A DNA stretch of 64,000 nt, from positions 2,206,950 through 2,270,949 of the forward strand of contig NZ_BAAAUN010000001.1 in NCBI RefSeq assembly GCF_039533965.1. Direction: 5' to 3'. A program made the position numbers and the translations under genes. The stretch comes from Microbacterium luteolum (GTDB lineage: Bacteria; Actinomycetota; Actinomycetes; Actinomycetales; Microbacteriaceae). Shown here piece by piece: positions 25,235-33,825 of this stretch. Under the pieces are notes generated by a model. The model did not search any database. It was not told where the DNA came from and saw only the letters and a list, made by a program, of their open reading frames with translations. Within the stretch, counting starts at the first letter, position 1; the number at the start of each line of letters is the position of its first letter.

Positions 25235-25891
25235 TCAGGCGACCTGCGAGCCCCGCAGCGCGGCGACCTCGCGGCCGTACGTGACCGCGTCGGTCTCGGC
25301 GGCCTCCTTGAGCTCCTGCGCGGTGTCGGCGAACGCGTCGAGTGCCGGGTTCACGCCCACGAGCGTGAAGGGACGCTGCACGACGCGCAGGTCGAGGCCC
25401 CAGACGTCTGCCAGCACGCGGCGCAGCCAGCCGGTCGAGTGGTCCCAGCCGTCCTTGGGCGTGCCGGGGGCGTAGTTTCCGCCGAGCACCGTGACCAGGG
25501 TCGCCGGCTTACCCCGGAGCGCAGTGCCCGTCGGGTCGATCCGCGGGTCCGTGTAGGCGAGGTCGAACCAGGTCTTGAAGTGCTGCGAGACGCCGTAGTT
25601 GTAGAGCGGCACGGCGAACAGCAGCGCGTCGGCGCCGATCAGCTCGTCGGCGAAGCTCGTCGCGAGCGCGCGGGCCTCGTTCTGCGCCGGAGTGCGCTGT
25701 GCCGCGTCGACGAAGCCGCCGGTGACGGCATCCGCCCAGGCCGTCGCGGGCACCGGGTCGGCCGCGAGGTCGCGACGCGTGACCGTCGAGTCGGGGTGGG
25801 ATGCCGTCCACTCGGCCTCGACGAGGTCGGCGAGTGCGCGGCTGGCGGACGACGCGGGAAGGATGCTGGCATCCAGGCGGAACAGGGACAT
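25235..25891 (-). CDS. azoR: FMN-dependent NADH azoreductase
   Basis: 218 residues, flavodoxin-like fold. LDASILPASSASRALAD binds the FMN phosphate, PLYNYGVSQHFKTWFDLA at about residue 95 is the AzoR flavin/substrate block and VTVLGGNYAPG the third loop. Cytosolic quinone/azo two-electron reductase, often part of electrophile defence. Divergent from an HxlR regulator 76 bases away, which probably represses it. Confidence 0.92.
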   Translation of the reverse strand: MSLFRLDASILPASSASRALADLVEAEWTASHPDSTVTRRDLAADPVPATAWADAVTGGFVDAAQRTPAQNEARALATSFADELIGADALLFAVPLYNYGVSQHFKTWFDLAYTDPRIDPTGTALRGKPATLVTVLGGNYAPGTPKDGWDHSTGWLRRVLADVWGLDLRVVQRPFTLVGVNPALDAFADTAQELKEAAETDAVTYGREVAALRGSQVA

Positions 25892-25967
25892 GTCGAACCT
25901 CTCGTTTTCGTAGGCGCTAGGTTTTTCTTAGCGGCAGTGGTTAACGTAGCACGAGTAGGATGGGGGC
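25892..25967. promoter_or_regulatory. azoR / HxlR divergent promoter region
   Basis: AT-richer 76 bases with CGCTA (25916-25920) and TAGCG (25929-25933) as an inverted repeat around a T-run, a plausible HxlR site. TAGGAT at 25956-25961 is 6 bases before the HxlR ATG (leaderless pattern). Confidence 0.55.
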
Positions 25968-26306
25968 ATGCCCGAGATCGAGGAGGCGGTGCAACGGTGC
26001 GACGCCGCCGTCACACTGGCCTTCAGCGTGCTCGGCAAACGGTGGAACGGCATGATCGTGGCCTCGCTCGGCGCCGGCCCCTCGACCTTCGTCGCCCTAC
26101 GCCGCGCGGTCGCCGGAATCAGCGACACGGTCCTCTCCGACCGCCTCGCCGAGCTCGCCGAAACCGGGCTCGTGGCCCGCACGGTCGACGCGGGACCCCC
26201 GGTCACCGTGTCGTACGCACTCACCGCGAGCGGACGGGGACTGCTCCCGATACTCGATCAGCTCGGCGAGTGGGCCTCGGCGAACCTGGAGCGGCGCGAG
26301 GTCTGA
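25968..26306 (+). CDS. HxlR family winged-helix regulator
   Basis: 112 residues, full length. LAFSVLGKRWNGMIVASL and SDTVLSDRLAELAETGLVART are the HxlR/MarR-like DNA-binding blocks. An early Cys (residue 11 or so, RCDAAV) is where redox-sensing HxlR members hold their reactive Cys. It faces the azoreductase gene and probably responds to quinones or similar electrophiles. Confidence 0.92.
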   Translation: MPEIEEAVQRCDAAVTLAFSVLGKRWNGMIVASLGAGPSTFVALRRAVAGISDTVLSDRLAELAETGLVARTVDAGPPVTVSYALTASGRGLLPILDQLGEWASANLERREV

Positions 26307-26340
26307 ACCCTCGGCGAGGCCACACAGCCGCCGCGTCGGG

Positions 26341-27159
26341 TCATACGAGCGGCAGGATGATCTCCGTCACGGATGCCGTCGGCGCCGTGTCGGCCGGATC
26401 CGTGAGGTACTCCTCGAACACAGGATGATCGCGCGGTTCCTCCCCGGACGACGGCAGCCAGACTCCGTAGAGCCACCGGTAGGCGCGGTGCATCGACGAG
26501 TACGGCCCGACGTAGCGCAGCACCGCGTGCCGTCCGGCGGGGATCGTCCGTGCGTGCAGGGGCTCCGGCACCACGGCATCCGCGTGGATGACCACGCCCG
26601 CCGAGGAGCGGAGCGCACCGGCAGGAACGGCATCCGCATCGTCTTCGTAGATCGCGATCATCCGTCCGGCAGGACCCATCCGATCGCGGACGCGAGCGAA
26701 CGCCCTGCCGATGTCGATGTAGGCGCCGCGGTGGTCGGACATCGCGAGCGTGGTCGCCGGCAGAACGCGGATCTCCACGGGGTGCGCCGACAGCGCCTGG
26801 TCGCTCTGCCGGCGGAACTGCACGTGCGCACCGCTCTCGCGGAACCTTCTCGGAGGCATTCCGTAGGCACGGGTCAGGGCACGGGTGAACGTCTCCGTCC
26901 CCGAGAACCCCGACCGGCGGGCGATGCGCGCAATCGGCAGATCCGTCTCCACGAGGAGTGCCGCCGCCCGCTCCAGGCGCAGTCGGTGCACGGTCTGCGC
27001 GGCGGTCTCCCCTCGCGCAGCGCGGTAGAGGCGGTGCCAATGGAAGGCGGAGAAGCGCGCGACCCCGGCGAGGATGTCGAGGTCGAGATCGTCGTCGAGA
27101 TGGTCGTAGATGTACGCGGTCACGGCATCGAGCTGCTGCTGATACTGAGCGGCCTTCAC
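26341..27159 (-). CDS. AraC family regulator with GyrI-like effector domain
   Basis: 272 residues. Two helix-turn-helix units in the first 110 residues (LDILAGVARFSAFHWHRLYR; IARIARRSGFSGTETFTRAL, ending GMPPRRFR) and a GyrI/Rob-type ligand domain from about 120. GTG start overlaps the stop of the upstream GyrI-like gene (GTGA), so the two are co-translated. Confidence 0.92.
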   Translation of the reverse strand: MKAAQYQQQLDAVTAYIYDHLDDDLDLDILAGVARFSAFHWHRLYRAARGETAAQTVHRLRLERAAALLVETDLPIARIARRSGFSGTETFTRALTRAYGMPPRRFRESGAHVQFRRQSDQALSAHPVEIRVLPATTLAMSDHRGAYIDIGRAFARVRDRMGPAGRMIAIYEDDADAVPAGALRSSAGVVIHADAVVPEPLHARTIPAGRHAVLRYVGPYSSMHRAYRWLYGVWLPSSGEEPRDHPVFEEYLTDPADTAPTASVTEIILPLV

Positions 27160-27599
27160 GAAGCAGAGCGTAGTCCGAGCGAGATCTCGATGGTGCCGTC
27201 GGCCGCATATCGCTCGAAATCGGCGAGGTAGCTCAGGTCGAGATCGCTCCGGGACCAGATCTCCTGCCAGGCGGCGCCGACGAGATCGGGACGGCCGGGT
27301 TCGAGCGACACGATCTCGCGCGCGGATGCCGGCACGACGACAGCAGTGAGGTCGGCCGGGATCGTCGCCGGATCATCCACGCGATACCCGATGACCAGCG
27401 TGTAGTCGCCGAGGTTGTCGATGCCGGCGTGCTCATGCTCGGCGTAGACGGCATACAGGTCGCCGTCGGCACGCAGTCGCCCCGCGAGGTCAGCCCGCTG
27501 GAAGGCTTCCCAGTGCGGCGGGATGGTCGTCGCCGCTTCCCGGTTGCTCGTGCGCAGCGGCAGTCCGACGACGGTGAATTCTTCCTGTGTGGTTCGCAT
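27156..27599 (-). CDS. GyrI-like small-molecule-binding protein
   Basis: 147 residues, a stand-alone effector-binding (GyrI/BacR-like) domain: EEFTVVGLPLRTSN opening, IPPHWEAF, and YAVYAEHEHAGIDNLGDYT in the core. Such proteins bind hydrophobic cations or hydrolyse cyclopropanoid toxins. The partner AraC protein also carries this domain, so both may bind the same compound. ATG chosen at the first family-like residue; the in-frame upstream extension has no support. Confidence 0.85.
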   Translation of the reverse strand: MRTTQEEFTVVGLPLRTSNREAATTIPPHWEAFQRADLAGRLRADGDLYAVYAEHEHAGIDNLGDYTLVIGYRVDDPATIPADLTAVVVPASAREIVSLEPGRPDLVGAAWQEIWSRSDLDLSYLADFERYAADGTIEISLGLRSAS

Positions 27600-27685
27600 G
27601 GTTCCAGCCTGCCCACGACCGCTTGACGATTCTTGCGCTGTCGCGATGCGGCATCCGCCGTTTCCTCGACGGCGCCCCCGTCGAC

Positions 27686-29239
27686 TCACCAGGGGCTGGG
27701 CTCGTAGTCCTTCAGGAACACGCCGTGGATGTCTTCGCCCGCCTCGCCGCGCACGATCGGGTCGTACACGCGGGCCGCGCCGTCGACCAGGTCGAGCGGG
27801 GCGTGGAAGCCCTCTTCGGCGAGCCGCACCTTCGTGTAGTGCGGGCGTTCGTCGGTGATCCAGCCGGTGTCGACGGCGGTCATCAGGATGCCATCGGTCT
27901 CGAGCATCTCGCCGGCGCTGGTGCGCGTGAGCATGTTCAGCGCGGCCTTCGCCATGTTCGTGTGCGGATGCCCCGGCCCCTTGTACCGGCGGGAGAACTG
28001 CCCCTCCATCGCCGACACGTTCACGACGTATTTGCGGTGGGAATCGGATGCCGCCATCGACGCGCGCAGCCGGCTGATCAGCAGGAACGGCGCCGTGGTG
28101 TTGGCGAGCTGCACCTCGAGCATCTCGAGCGGATCGACCTGATCGATCGACTGCACCCAGCTGTTGGTGCGGTTGACATCCGGGACCAGTCCGCCCGCGT
28201 CGATCGCCGTGCCGTCGGCGTGCTTCTCGAGCGAAGACGACCCCGGGGCCATGGCGAGACGTGCGAGGTCCTCCGCGGTGAGCGCCTGACCGCCCTGCTC
28301 GGCGACCGTGCCGCCGAGCGCGGCGACCGACAGCAGCGGATGCGCGTCGACCGAGGCCTGCAGCGCCTGCGGGTGCGGGTCGGCGGTGTGCCCGAAGGTC
28401 TCCATCTCAGGCAGCGGACCGTCGGGCAGCGGCTGCAGCTCGGCATCCGCCAGCAGCGAGTACGAGCCCGGCGAACGCCGCACGGTCTGCGCCGCGTTGT
28501 TGATGAGGATGTCGAGCGGTCCCTGTGCGGCGACCGAGTCGGCGAGCCCGATCACCTGGGCGGGGTCGCGCAGGTCGATGCCGACCACGCGCAGCCGGTG
28601 CAGCCAGTCGGCTGAGTCGGGGAGGGCCGAGAACCGGCGCACCGCATCGCGCGGGAAGCGCGTCGTGATCGTGGTGTGCGCGCCGTCGCGCAGCAGCCGC
28701 AGCGCGATGTGCATGCCGATCTTGGCGCGACCTCCGGTGAGCAGGGCGCGCTTGCCGGTGAGGTTGGTGCGGGCGTTGCGCTTGCCGTGGCTGAAGCGCG
28801 CGCAGTCGGGGCACAGCTGGTGGTAGAACGCGTCGACCACCGTGTACGGCTGCTTGCAGATGTAGCAGTTGCGGGGCTTCAGCAGCTCGCCCGCGATCGG
28901 GGCATCCACCACGCTCGTCGCGAGGTCGTGCCCACGCGTCTCGTCGTCGATGCGGTCGGGAGCGCCGGTCGCGGTGCGGGCGACGACGGCCTTGTCGGCC
29001 TCGGCGATCGCGTCGCGGATCTCCTTGCGGCGCACGCGCTTGACGGCCTTGAACATCGCCGCGGTGGCGTGGCGTACGGCGACGAAGTCCGGATGCTCGT
29101 TGTCGATCTCATGCAGCTGCGACAGCACCCGCAGGGTCGTGGCGAGATCGTCGGGGTCGACACCGGCACCGAACTCGGGGTTCTCGAGCCCTGTTCCCGG
29201 GTCTCCGAGCTCGTCGAAGGGTCCAGGTGCGTCGGTCAT
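27686..29239 (-). CDS. large SDR-family protein with internal zinc ribbon
   Basis: 517 residues. A helical N-terminal region (1-120), a zinc ribbon with Cys125, Cys128, Cys143, Cys146, then a Rossmann SDR domain with GGRAKIG (169-175), NNAAQ and a long insert. The classic YxxxK is absent; the position reads TNMAK within GHPHTNMAKAALNM. It belongs to a distinct, little-studied long SDR group. TAAAAT at 29247-29252, 7 bases before the ATG, is a leaderless -10 overlapping the stop of the upstream gene. Function unknown. Confidence 0.88.
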   Translation of the reverse strand: MTDAPGPFDELGDPGTGLENPEFGAGVDPDDLATTLRVLSQLHEIDNEHPDFVAVRHATAAMFKAVKRVRRKEIRDAIAEADKAVVARTATGAPDRIDDETRGHDLATSVVDAPIAGELLKPRNCYICKQPYTVVDAFYHQLCPDCARFSHGKRNARTNLTGKRALLTGGRAKIGMHIALRLLRDGAHTTITTRFPRDAVRRFSALPDSADWLHRLRVVGIDLRDPAQVIGLADSVAAQGPLDILINNAAQTVRRSPGSYSLLADAELQPLPDGPLPEMETFGHTADPHPQALQASVDAHPLLSVAALGGTVAEQGGQALTAEDLARLAMAPGSSSLEKHADGTAIDAGGLVPDVNRTNSWVQSIDQVDPLEMLEVQLANTTAPFLLISRLRASMAASDSHRKYVVNVSAMEGQFSRRYKGPGHPHTNMAKAALNMLTRTSAGEMLETDGILMTAVDTGWITDERPHYTKVRLAEEGFHAPLDLVDGAARVYDPIVRGEAGEDIHGVFLKDYEPSPW

Positions 29240-29249
29240 TGTGCTGATT

Positions 29250-30239
29250 TTACGCGACTGTCCTGGGGGTTCGGTGCGCCGCAGCGTGCTGCCGCAGGAG
29301 CGCGGTGAGCACGGTGCCGTTCGCACCGGCCCAGCCCCCGAGCGTCGCCGGCACGATCGGGGGCACCCGGTGGAAGGTCGCCCGCTCGCGCACGTACCGC
29401 TCGGCCAGCATCACCAGGTGGTGCGGCGCCTGCGCGAGGCCCCCGCCGATCACGATCGCTCCGGGATCCACCAGCGCGCACAGCGTGAGCAGAGCCTCCG
29501 CCAGCGCCGAGGCTGCGCGCCGCACGATGGCCGTCGCGGTCCCGTCACCCGACGCGAAGGCTTCGAGAAGCTCCTCGGGTCCACCCTTGCCACCGGCATC
29601 CGCCCACGCCGCGTGGAGGGCCGGCGCTCCGATGATGGTCTCGAGGCATCCGCGCCGTCCGCACGAGCAGTCCCGGCCGTTCGGGTCGATCGTGATGTGG
29701 CCGAGTTCGCCCGCCGAGCCGTGCGCACCGGAGACGACGCGTCCGTCGATCACGTGCGCCCCCGCGATGCCGGTGCCCAGCGCGAGGACGAACACGTCGT
29801 CGATGCCGGCGCCCGCGCCCCAGGAGGCCTCTGCCACCGCGGCGGCGTGCCCGTCGTTGATCACGTCGACCGGCACCCCGAGAGCATCCGCCAGCTGGCG
29901 TCCGAGCGGCGTCCCGTCGAGCGCGGGGATGTTGGCCGAGCGCACCACGACGCCGTTCTGCTCGTCGACGATGCCGGGGATCGAGAGAACGAGCCGTGTC
30001 AGCGTGCGGTCGCCCCGCACCCGTTCGACGATCTCGGCGAGGCCGTTCGCGGGCGACGAGGTGGGAGTCGCGTTCCGGCCGCGCGCGAGCGGGGTCGGAG
30101 GCCGCGCAGTCGACGAGTCCGAGCGAGCGAGAAGGTGCTTGACGCTGGACCCGCCGACGTCGATTCCGAGCACGACCGAGACGTCGCCGCCCGTCGCTGC
30201 ATCCGAGTCCCTCGTCGTGTCCGACGCGAGCGCCGTCAC
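29250..30239 (-). CDS. ROK family sugar kinase
   Basis: 329 residues. LGIDVGGSSVKHLLA (phosphate loop), catalytic Asp in VINDGHAAAVAEA, GELGHITIDPNG and zinc motif CSCGRRGCLE. No DNA-binding domain, so a kinase (glucokinase/N-acetylhexosamine kinase-like) rather than a repressor. GTG start overlaps the stop of the ABC ATPase gene (GTGA). In a dipeptide-transporter operon, phosphorylation of an amino-sugar part of an imported glycopeptide is one possible role. Confidence 0.92.
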   Translation of the reverse strand: MTALASDTTRDSDAATGGDVSVVLGIDVGGSSVKHLLARSDSSTARPPTPLARGRNATPTSSPANGLAEIVERVRGDRTLTRLVLSIPGIVDEQNGVVVRSANIPALDGTPLGRQLADALGVPVDVINDGHAAAVAEASWGAGAGIDDVFVLALGTGIAGAHVIDGRVVSGAHGSAGELGHITIDPNGRDCSCGRRGCLETIIGAPALHAAWADAGGKGGPEELLEAFASGDGTATAIVRRAASALAEALLTLCALVDPGAIVIGGGLAQAPHHLVMLAERYVRERATFHRVPPIVPATLGGWAGANGTVLTALLRQHAAAHRTPRTVA

Positions 30240-31903
30240 GGAGCCATCACCCGGGCGGCCGCGCGGGCCTCCCGTCGCAGCGCCTGCTTGTCGGGGTCGG
30301 GGACCGGGACGGAGGCGAGCAGACGCCGGCTGTACGGATGCTGCGGCGCGAGGAGCACGTCGTCGGCGGAGCCGGTCTCGACGATCTCGCCCTTGAGCAT
30401 CACGGCCACGCGGTCGGAGATCTGGTGCACCACGGCGAGGTCGTGGCTGATGAACAGGCAGGCGAAGTGCATCCGCTCCTGCAGCGAGCGCAGCACCTCG
30501 AGCACGGCAGCCTGCACCGAGACGTCGAGCGCCGAGGTCGGCTCGTCGGCGATGATCAGCTCGGGTTCGAGGGCGATGGCCCGCGCCAGACCGATGCGCT
30601 GACGCTGCCCTCCGGAGAGCTCGTGCGGGTACCGGGTGGCGTAGTTCGCCGGCAGCTCGACCGCCTCGAGCAGTTCGGCAACGCGCGCTCGGCGCTGCGC
30701 CGCGGTGGTCGGGAGCTTGCGACGCTGCACGAGCATCGGCTCGGAGATCGCCTCGCCGACCGTCATCCGCGGGTCGAGGCTGGACCCAGGGTCCTGGAAG
30801 ATCGCACCGACGCGTCCGCGCAGCACGCGCTCGCGCCGGCGACCGACACCGCCGCGCCCGACCTTCTCGCCGAACAGGGTGATCGATCCGTCCGAGAGCG
30901 GCAGCAGGCCCAGGGCCGCCCGGCCGAGCGTGGACTTCCCGGAGCCGGACTCGCCGACCAGACCGAGGATCTCCCCCGGAGCGATCTGCAGGTCGACGCT
31001 GTCGAGCGCGAGGAAGGAGCGCCCACCGCGGCGGTAGGTGACGCTGGCGCCGGAGAGCTCGAGCACGGCGTCCGGTCGCGCCTCCTCCTCCACGCGCTCG
31101 ACGACGGTCGCGAGGTCCGGCAGCGAGGGCACGGCGCTGAGCAGCTTCTTCGTGTAGTCCTCGCGCGGGGCGGTGAGCACACCACGCGTGTCGCCGACCT
31201 CGACCATCGTGCCGCGGAGCATCACGGCCACGCGGTCGGCGATGTCGGCGACGACGCCCATGTTGTGGGTGACCAGCAGAAAGGCGGTCCCGGTGTCGGC
31301 GGCGAGGCGTCGGATGAGGTCGAGGATCTCGGCCTGCACGGTCACGTCGAGCGCGGTCGTCGGCTCGTCGGCGATGATCAGCTGGGGTTCGCAGGCGAGG
31401 GCGATCGCGATGACAACGCGCTGGCGCTGACCACCCGACAGCTCGTGCGGGTAGCTCTTCGCCCGACGTTCGGGTTCGGGGATGCCGACGCGCTGCAGCA
31501 GCGCGACCGCGCGCTTCCAGGCATCCGCCTTCGAGACGCCGCCGTGGTTGAGGATGGCTTCGGTGATCTGGTCGCCGATCCGCATGCTCGGGTTGAGCGC
31601 GGTCATCGGCTCCTGGAACACCATCGAGATCTCGGCGCCGCGCACCTTGTTCATCTCGGATTCCGGCAGCGCGAGCAGCTCGCGCCCGCCGAGCCGGATC
31701 GATCCCGTGACGGTCGCCGATCGCGGCAGGAGCCCCAGCACGGCCATCGCGGTGACGGACTTGCCCGAGCCGGACTCGCCGACCAGCGCCAGCACCTCGC
31801 CCGTGCGCACCTCGAGGTCGATGCCCTTGACGGCCTCGACCGGACCGTCCTCGGTGCGGAACGTGACGGCGAGGTCGGTGATCGACAGCAGCGCGTCGCT
31901 CAT
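30236..31903 (-). CDS. dipeptide-type ABC transporter ATPase, two fused NBDs
   Basis: 555 residues with two complete ATPase domains (DppD-like then DppF-like): Walker A GESGSGKS at about residues 42 and 318, signatures LSGGQRQR and Walker B LIIADEPT twice each. Peptide/nickel-transporter type. ATGA overlap with the DppC-like gene and GTGA overlap with the kinase gene show one operon. Confidence 0.94.
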   Translation of the reverse strand: MSDALLSITDLAVTFRTEDGPVEAVKGIDLEVRTGEVLALVGESGSGKSVTAMAVLGLLPRSATVTGSIRLGGRELLALPESEMNKVRGAEISMVFQEPMTALNPSMRIGDQITEAILNHGGVSKADAWKRAVALLQRVGIPEPERRAKSYPHELSGGQRQRVVIAIALACEPQLIIADEPTTALDVTVQAEILDLIRRLAADTGTAFLLVTHNMGVVADIADRVAVMLRGTMVEVGDTRGVLTAPREDYTKKLLSAVPSLPDLATVVERVEEEARPDAVLELSGASVTYRRGGRSFLALDSVDLQIAPGEILGLVGESGSGKSTLGRAALGLLPLSDGSITLFGEKVGRGGVGRRRERVLRGRVGAIFQDPGSSLDPRMTVGEAISEPMLVQRRKLPTTAAQRRARVAELLEAVELPANYATRYPHELSGGQRQRIGLARAIALEPELIIADEPTSALDVSVQAAVLEVLRSLQERMHFACLFISHDLAVVHQISDRVAVMLKGEIVETGSADDVLLAPQHPYSRRLLASVPVPDPDKQALRREARAAARVMAP

Positions 31904-32778
31904 GCGGCACGTCCCTTCACGTCGAAGAAGTCACGGAGGCCGTCGCCGATGCTGTTGAACGCGCAGACCGTGAGGACGATGCAGAAGCCGGCGGGGAAGA
32001 TGAGCCACCAGGCTCCGGCGTACGTGTACGTGATGCCGCTGGTGAGCATGGCGCCCCAGTCGGTCGCCGGCTTCTGCAGCCCCATCCCGAGGAAGGAGAT
32101 GTAGGCGACGAGCAGGATCGCGTCGGCGACCTGGAACGTGGCGTTCACCACGATCGTGCCGACGGTGTTCGGCACGATGTGCTTGAGCACGGCCCGCGAG
32201 TGGGTTCCGCCCATGGCGCGGAGCGCGAGCACGTATTCGCGCGACTTCAGCGAGATCGACTCGGCACGCACGAGACGGGCGGGCACGAGCCAGGAGACGA
32301 GGCCGATCACGCAGATCATCAGCGGCACGCTGGGCCGCAGGATCGCCGAGAGGATCAGCAGCAGGAAGGTCGCCGGGATCGCGATGCCCGCGTCGACGAC
32401 GCGCATCATCACCGTGTCGACGACACCGCCGACGTAGCCGGCGATGGCGCCCCAGAGGGTGCCGATGACGGTGGCCAGGATGCCGGCGGCCAGACCGATG
32501 AGAATCGAGATCTGCCCACCCATCATGAGCCGACCGAGCACGTCGTATCCGACGTCGTCGGTGCCGAGCGGGTGGCCCGGGCTGCCCGGCGGCAGCATCG
32601 TGCTGCGCAGGTCGGTGTGGATCTGATCCGTCGGGTGGATCAGCGGCCCGACGAAGCAGAACAGGAGGAAGAGCGCGATCGTGACGATTCCGAACACGGC
32701 GAGCTTGTTCTGCAGGAATCGGCGCATGCCGCGCTGACGCGGGGTCAGCGTGCGGGTCAGGATGGTCGTCGTGCTCAC
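31900..32778 (-). CDS. peptide ABC transporter permease (DppC type)
   Basis: 292 residues, six hydrophobic segments, DppC N-terminal domain (RRFLQNKLAVFGIVTIALF), HPLGTDDVGYDVLGRLM motif and the EAA-type loop LALRAMGGTHSRAVLKHIVP. Overlaps both neighbours by 4 bases. Confidence 0.94.
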   Translation of the reverse strand: MSTTTILTRTLTPRQRGMRRFLQNKLAVFGIVTIALFLLFCFVGPLIHPTDQIHTDLRSTMLPPGSPGHPLGTDDVGYDVLGRLMMGGQISILIGLAAGILATVIGTLWGAIAGYVGGVVDTVMMRVVDAGIAIPATFLLLILSAILRPSVPLMICVIGLVSWLVPARLVRAESISLKSREYVLALRAMGGTHSRAVLKHIVPNTVGTIVVNATFQVADAILLVAYISFLGMGLQKPATDWGAMLTSGITYTYAGAWWLIFPAGFCIVLTVCAFNSIGDGLRDFFDVKGRAA

Positions 32779-33791
32779 GAGAGCTCCTCACGGGTGCGCG
32801 GGTCGAGCAGCGCCTGGATGATGTCGGCGAGCAGCGAGCCGATGACGGTCGCGAGCGCGATGACCAGGATGCAGCCGAGCAGGACGGGGTAGTCGGAGGT
32901 CTGCGCCGATGTCCAGAACAGCAGCCCCATGCCGGGGTAGTTGAAGAGCGACTCGACGACGATCATGCCGCCGAACATGACCGGCAGGTAGTAGCCGAGC
33001 ATCGCGATGACCGGGGTGAGCGAGTTGCGCACGACGTGGCGGGTGATCACGACCGAGACCGACGTGCCCTTCGCCCTGGCGGTGCGGACGTAGTCCTCGG
33101 AGAGGTTGTCGATGGTCGCGGAGCGCATGTACCGCGAGAACGTGGCGATGATGCCGGCCGCCGCGGTCAGCACGGGGAGGACGAGGCCGGCGGGGTTGGC
33201 CAGCACGTCGCCGACGGTCTCGCCCTGCGGCGCCTGGGCGGGGACGAGCCGCAGCCACTGCGCGAACACGATCACGAGGATGAGCCCGAGGAAGAACGAG
33301 GGCGTGGAGTAGACGATGAAGTTCCACGTCGTCAGGATGTAGTCGGCGGCCTTGCCGCGGCGCACCGCCTGGAAGATGCCCATCGGGATCGCGATCGCGA
33401 GGGCGATCAGCATCGAGATCAGGGCGAGGATCAGCGTCTTCGGGAGACGCTGGCCGATGGCATCCGCCACCGGGCGATTCAGCTTGAACGAATCGCCGAG
33501 GTCTCCCTGGAGCAGCTGGCCCAGGAAGTTGAAGTACTGCTGCCACAGAGGCAGATCGAAGCCGTTCTCACGGTTGAAGGCTTCGATCTGCTCCTGCGAG
33601 GCCTGCATGCCGAGGATGCCGGCAGCCGGGCCGTTCGGCATGGCGAGGTGGAGCAGCGCGAACACGATCAGCGTCACGATGAGGATGACGATGCCGCCCT
33701 GGCCGACCCGCCTCAGCAGGTACCACCAGAACCGGCCGCCGCCGGGCCTCTCCTTCTTCTGCGCGCTCTGCGCTGCTTCCACCACACTCAT
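32775..33791 (-). CDS. peptide ABC transporter permease (DppB type)
   Basis: 338 residues. After a short Lys/Gly-rich tail, RVGQGGIVILIVTLIVFAL begins six membrane segments; the long loop NRENGFDLPLWQQYFNFLGQ and the EAA loop VRTARAKGTSVSVVITRHVV are DppB features. 34 bases after the binding-protein gene. Confidence 0.94.
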   Translation of the reverse strand: MSVVEAAQSAQKKERPGGGRFWWYLLRRVGQGGIVILIVTLIVFALLHLAMPNGPAAGILGMQASQEQIEAFNRENGFDLPLWQQYFNFLGQLLQGDLGDSFKLNRPVADAIGQRLPKTLILALISMLIALAIAIPMGIFQAVRRGKAADYILTTWNFIVYSTPSFFLGLILVIVFAQWLRLVPAQAPQGETVGDVLANPAGLVLPVLTAAAGIIATFSRYMRSATIDNLSEDYVRTARAKGTSVSVVITRHVVRNSLTPVIAMLGYYLPVMFGGMIVVESLFNYPGMGLLFWTSAQTSDYPVLLGCILVIALATVIGSLLADIIQALLDPRTREELS

Positions 33792-33825
33792 GTCATCTAC
33801 CTCTTGTCACTCGATCCGGGACGGA

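Noticed and set aside
27160-27172. TACGCT-N7-GTG as a leaderless promoter for the AraC gene
   Set aside because: The GTG overlaps the upstream stop (GTGA), so translational coupling explains the start; the match may be chance.
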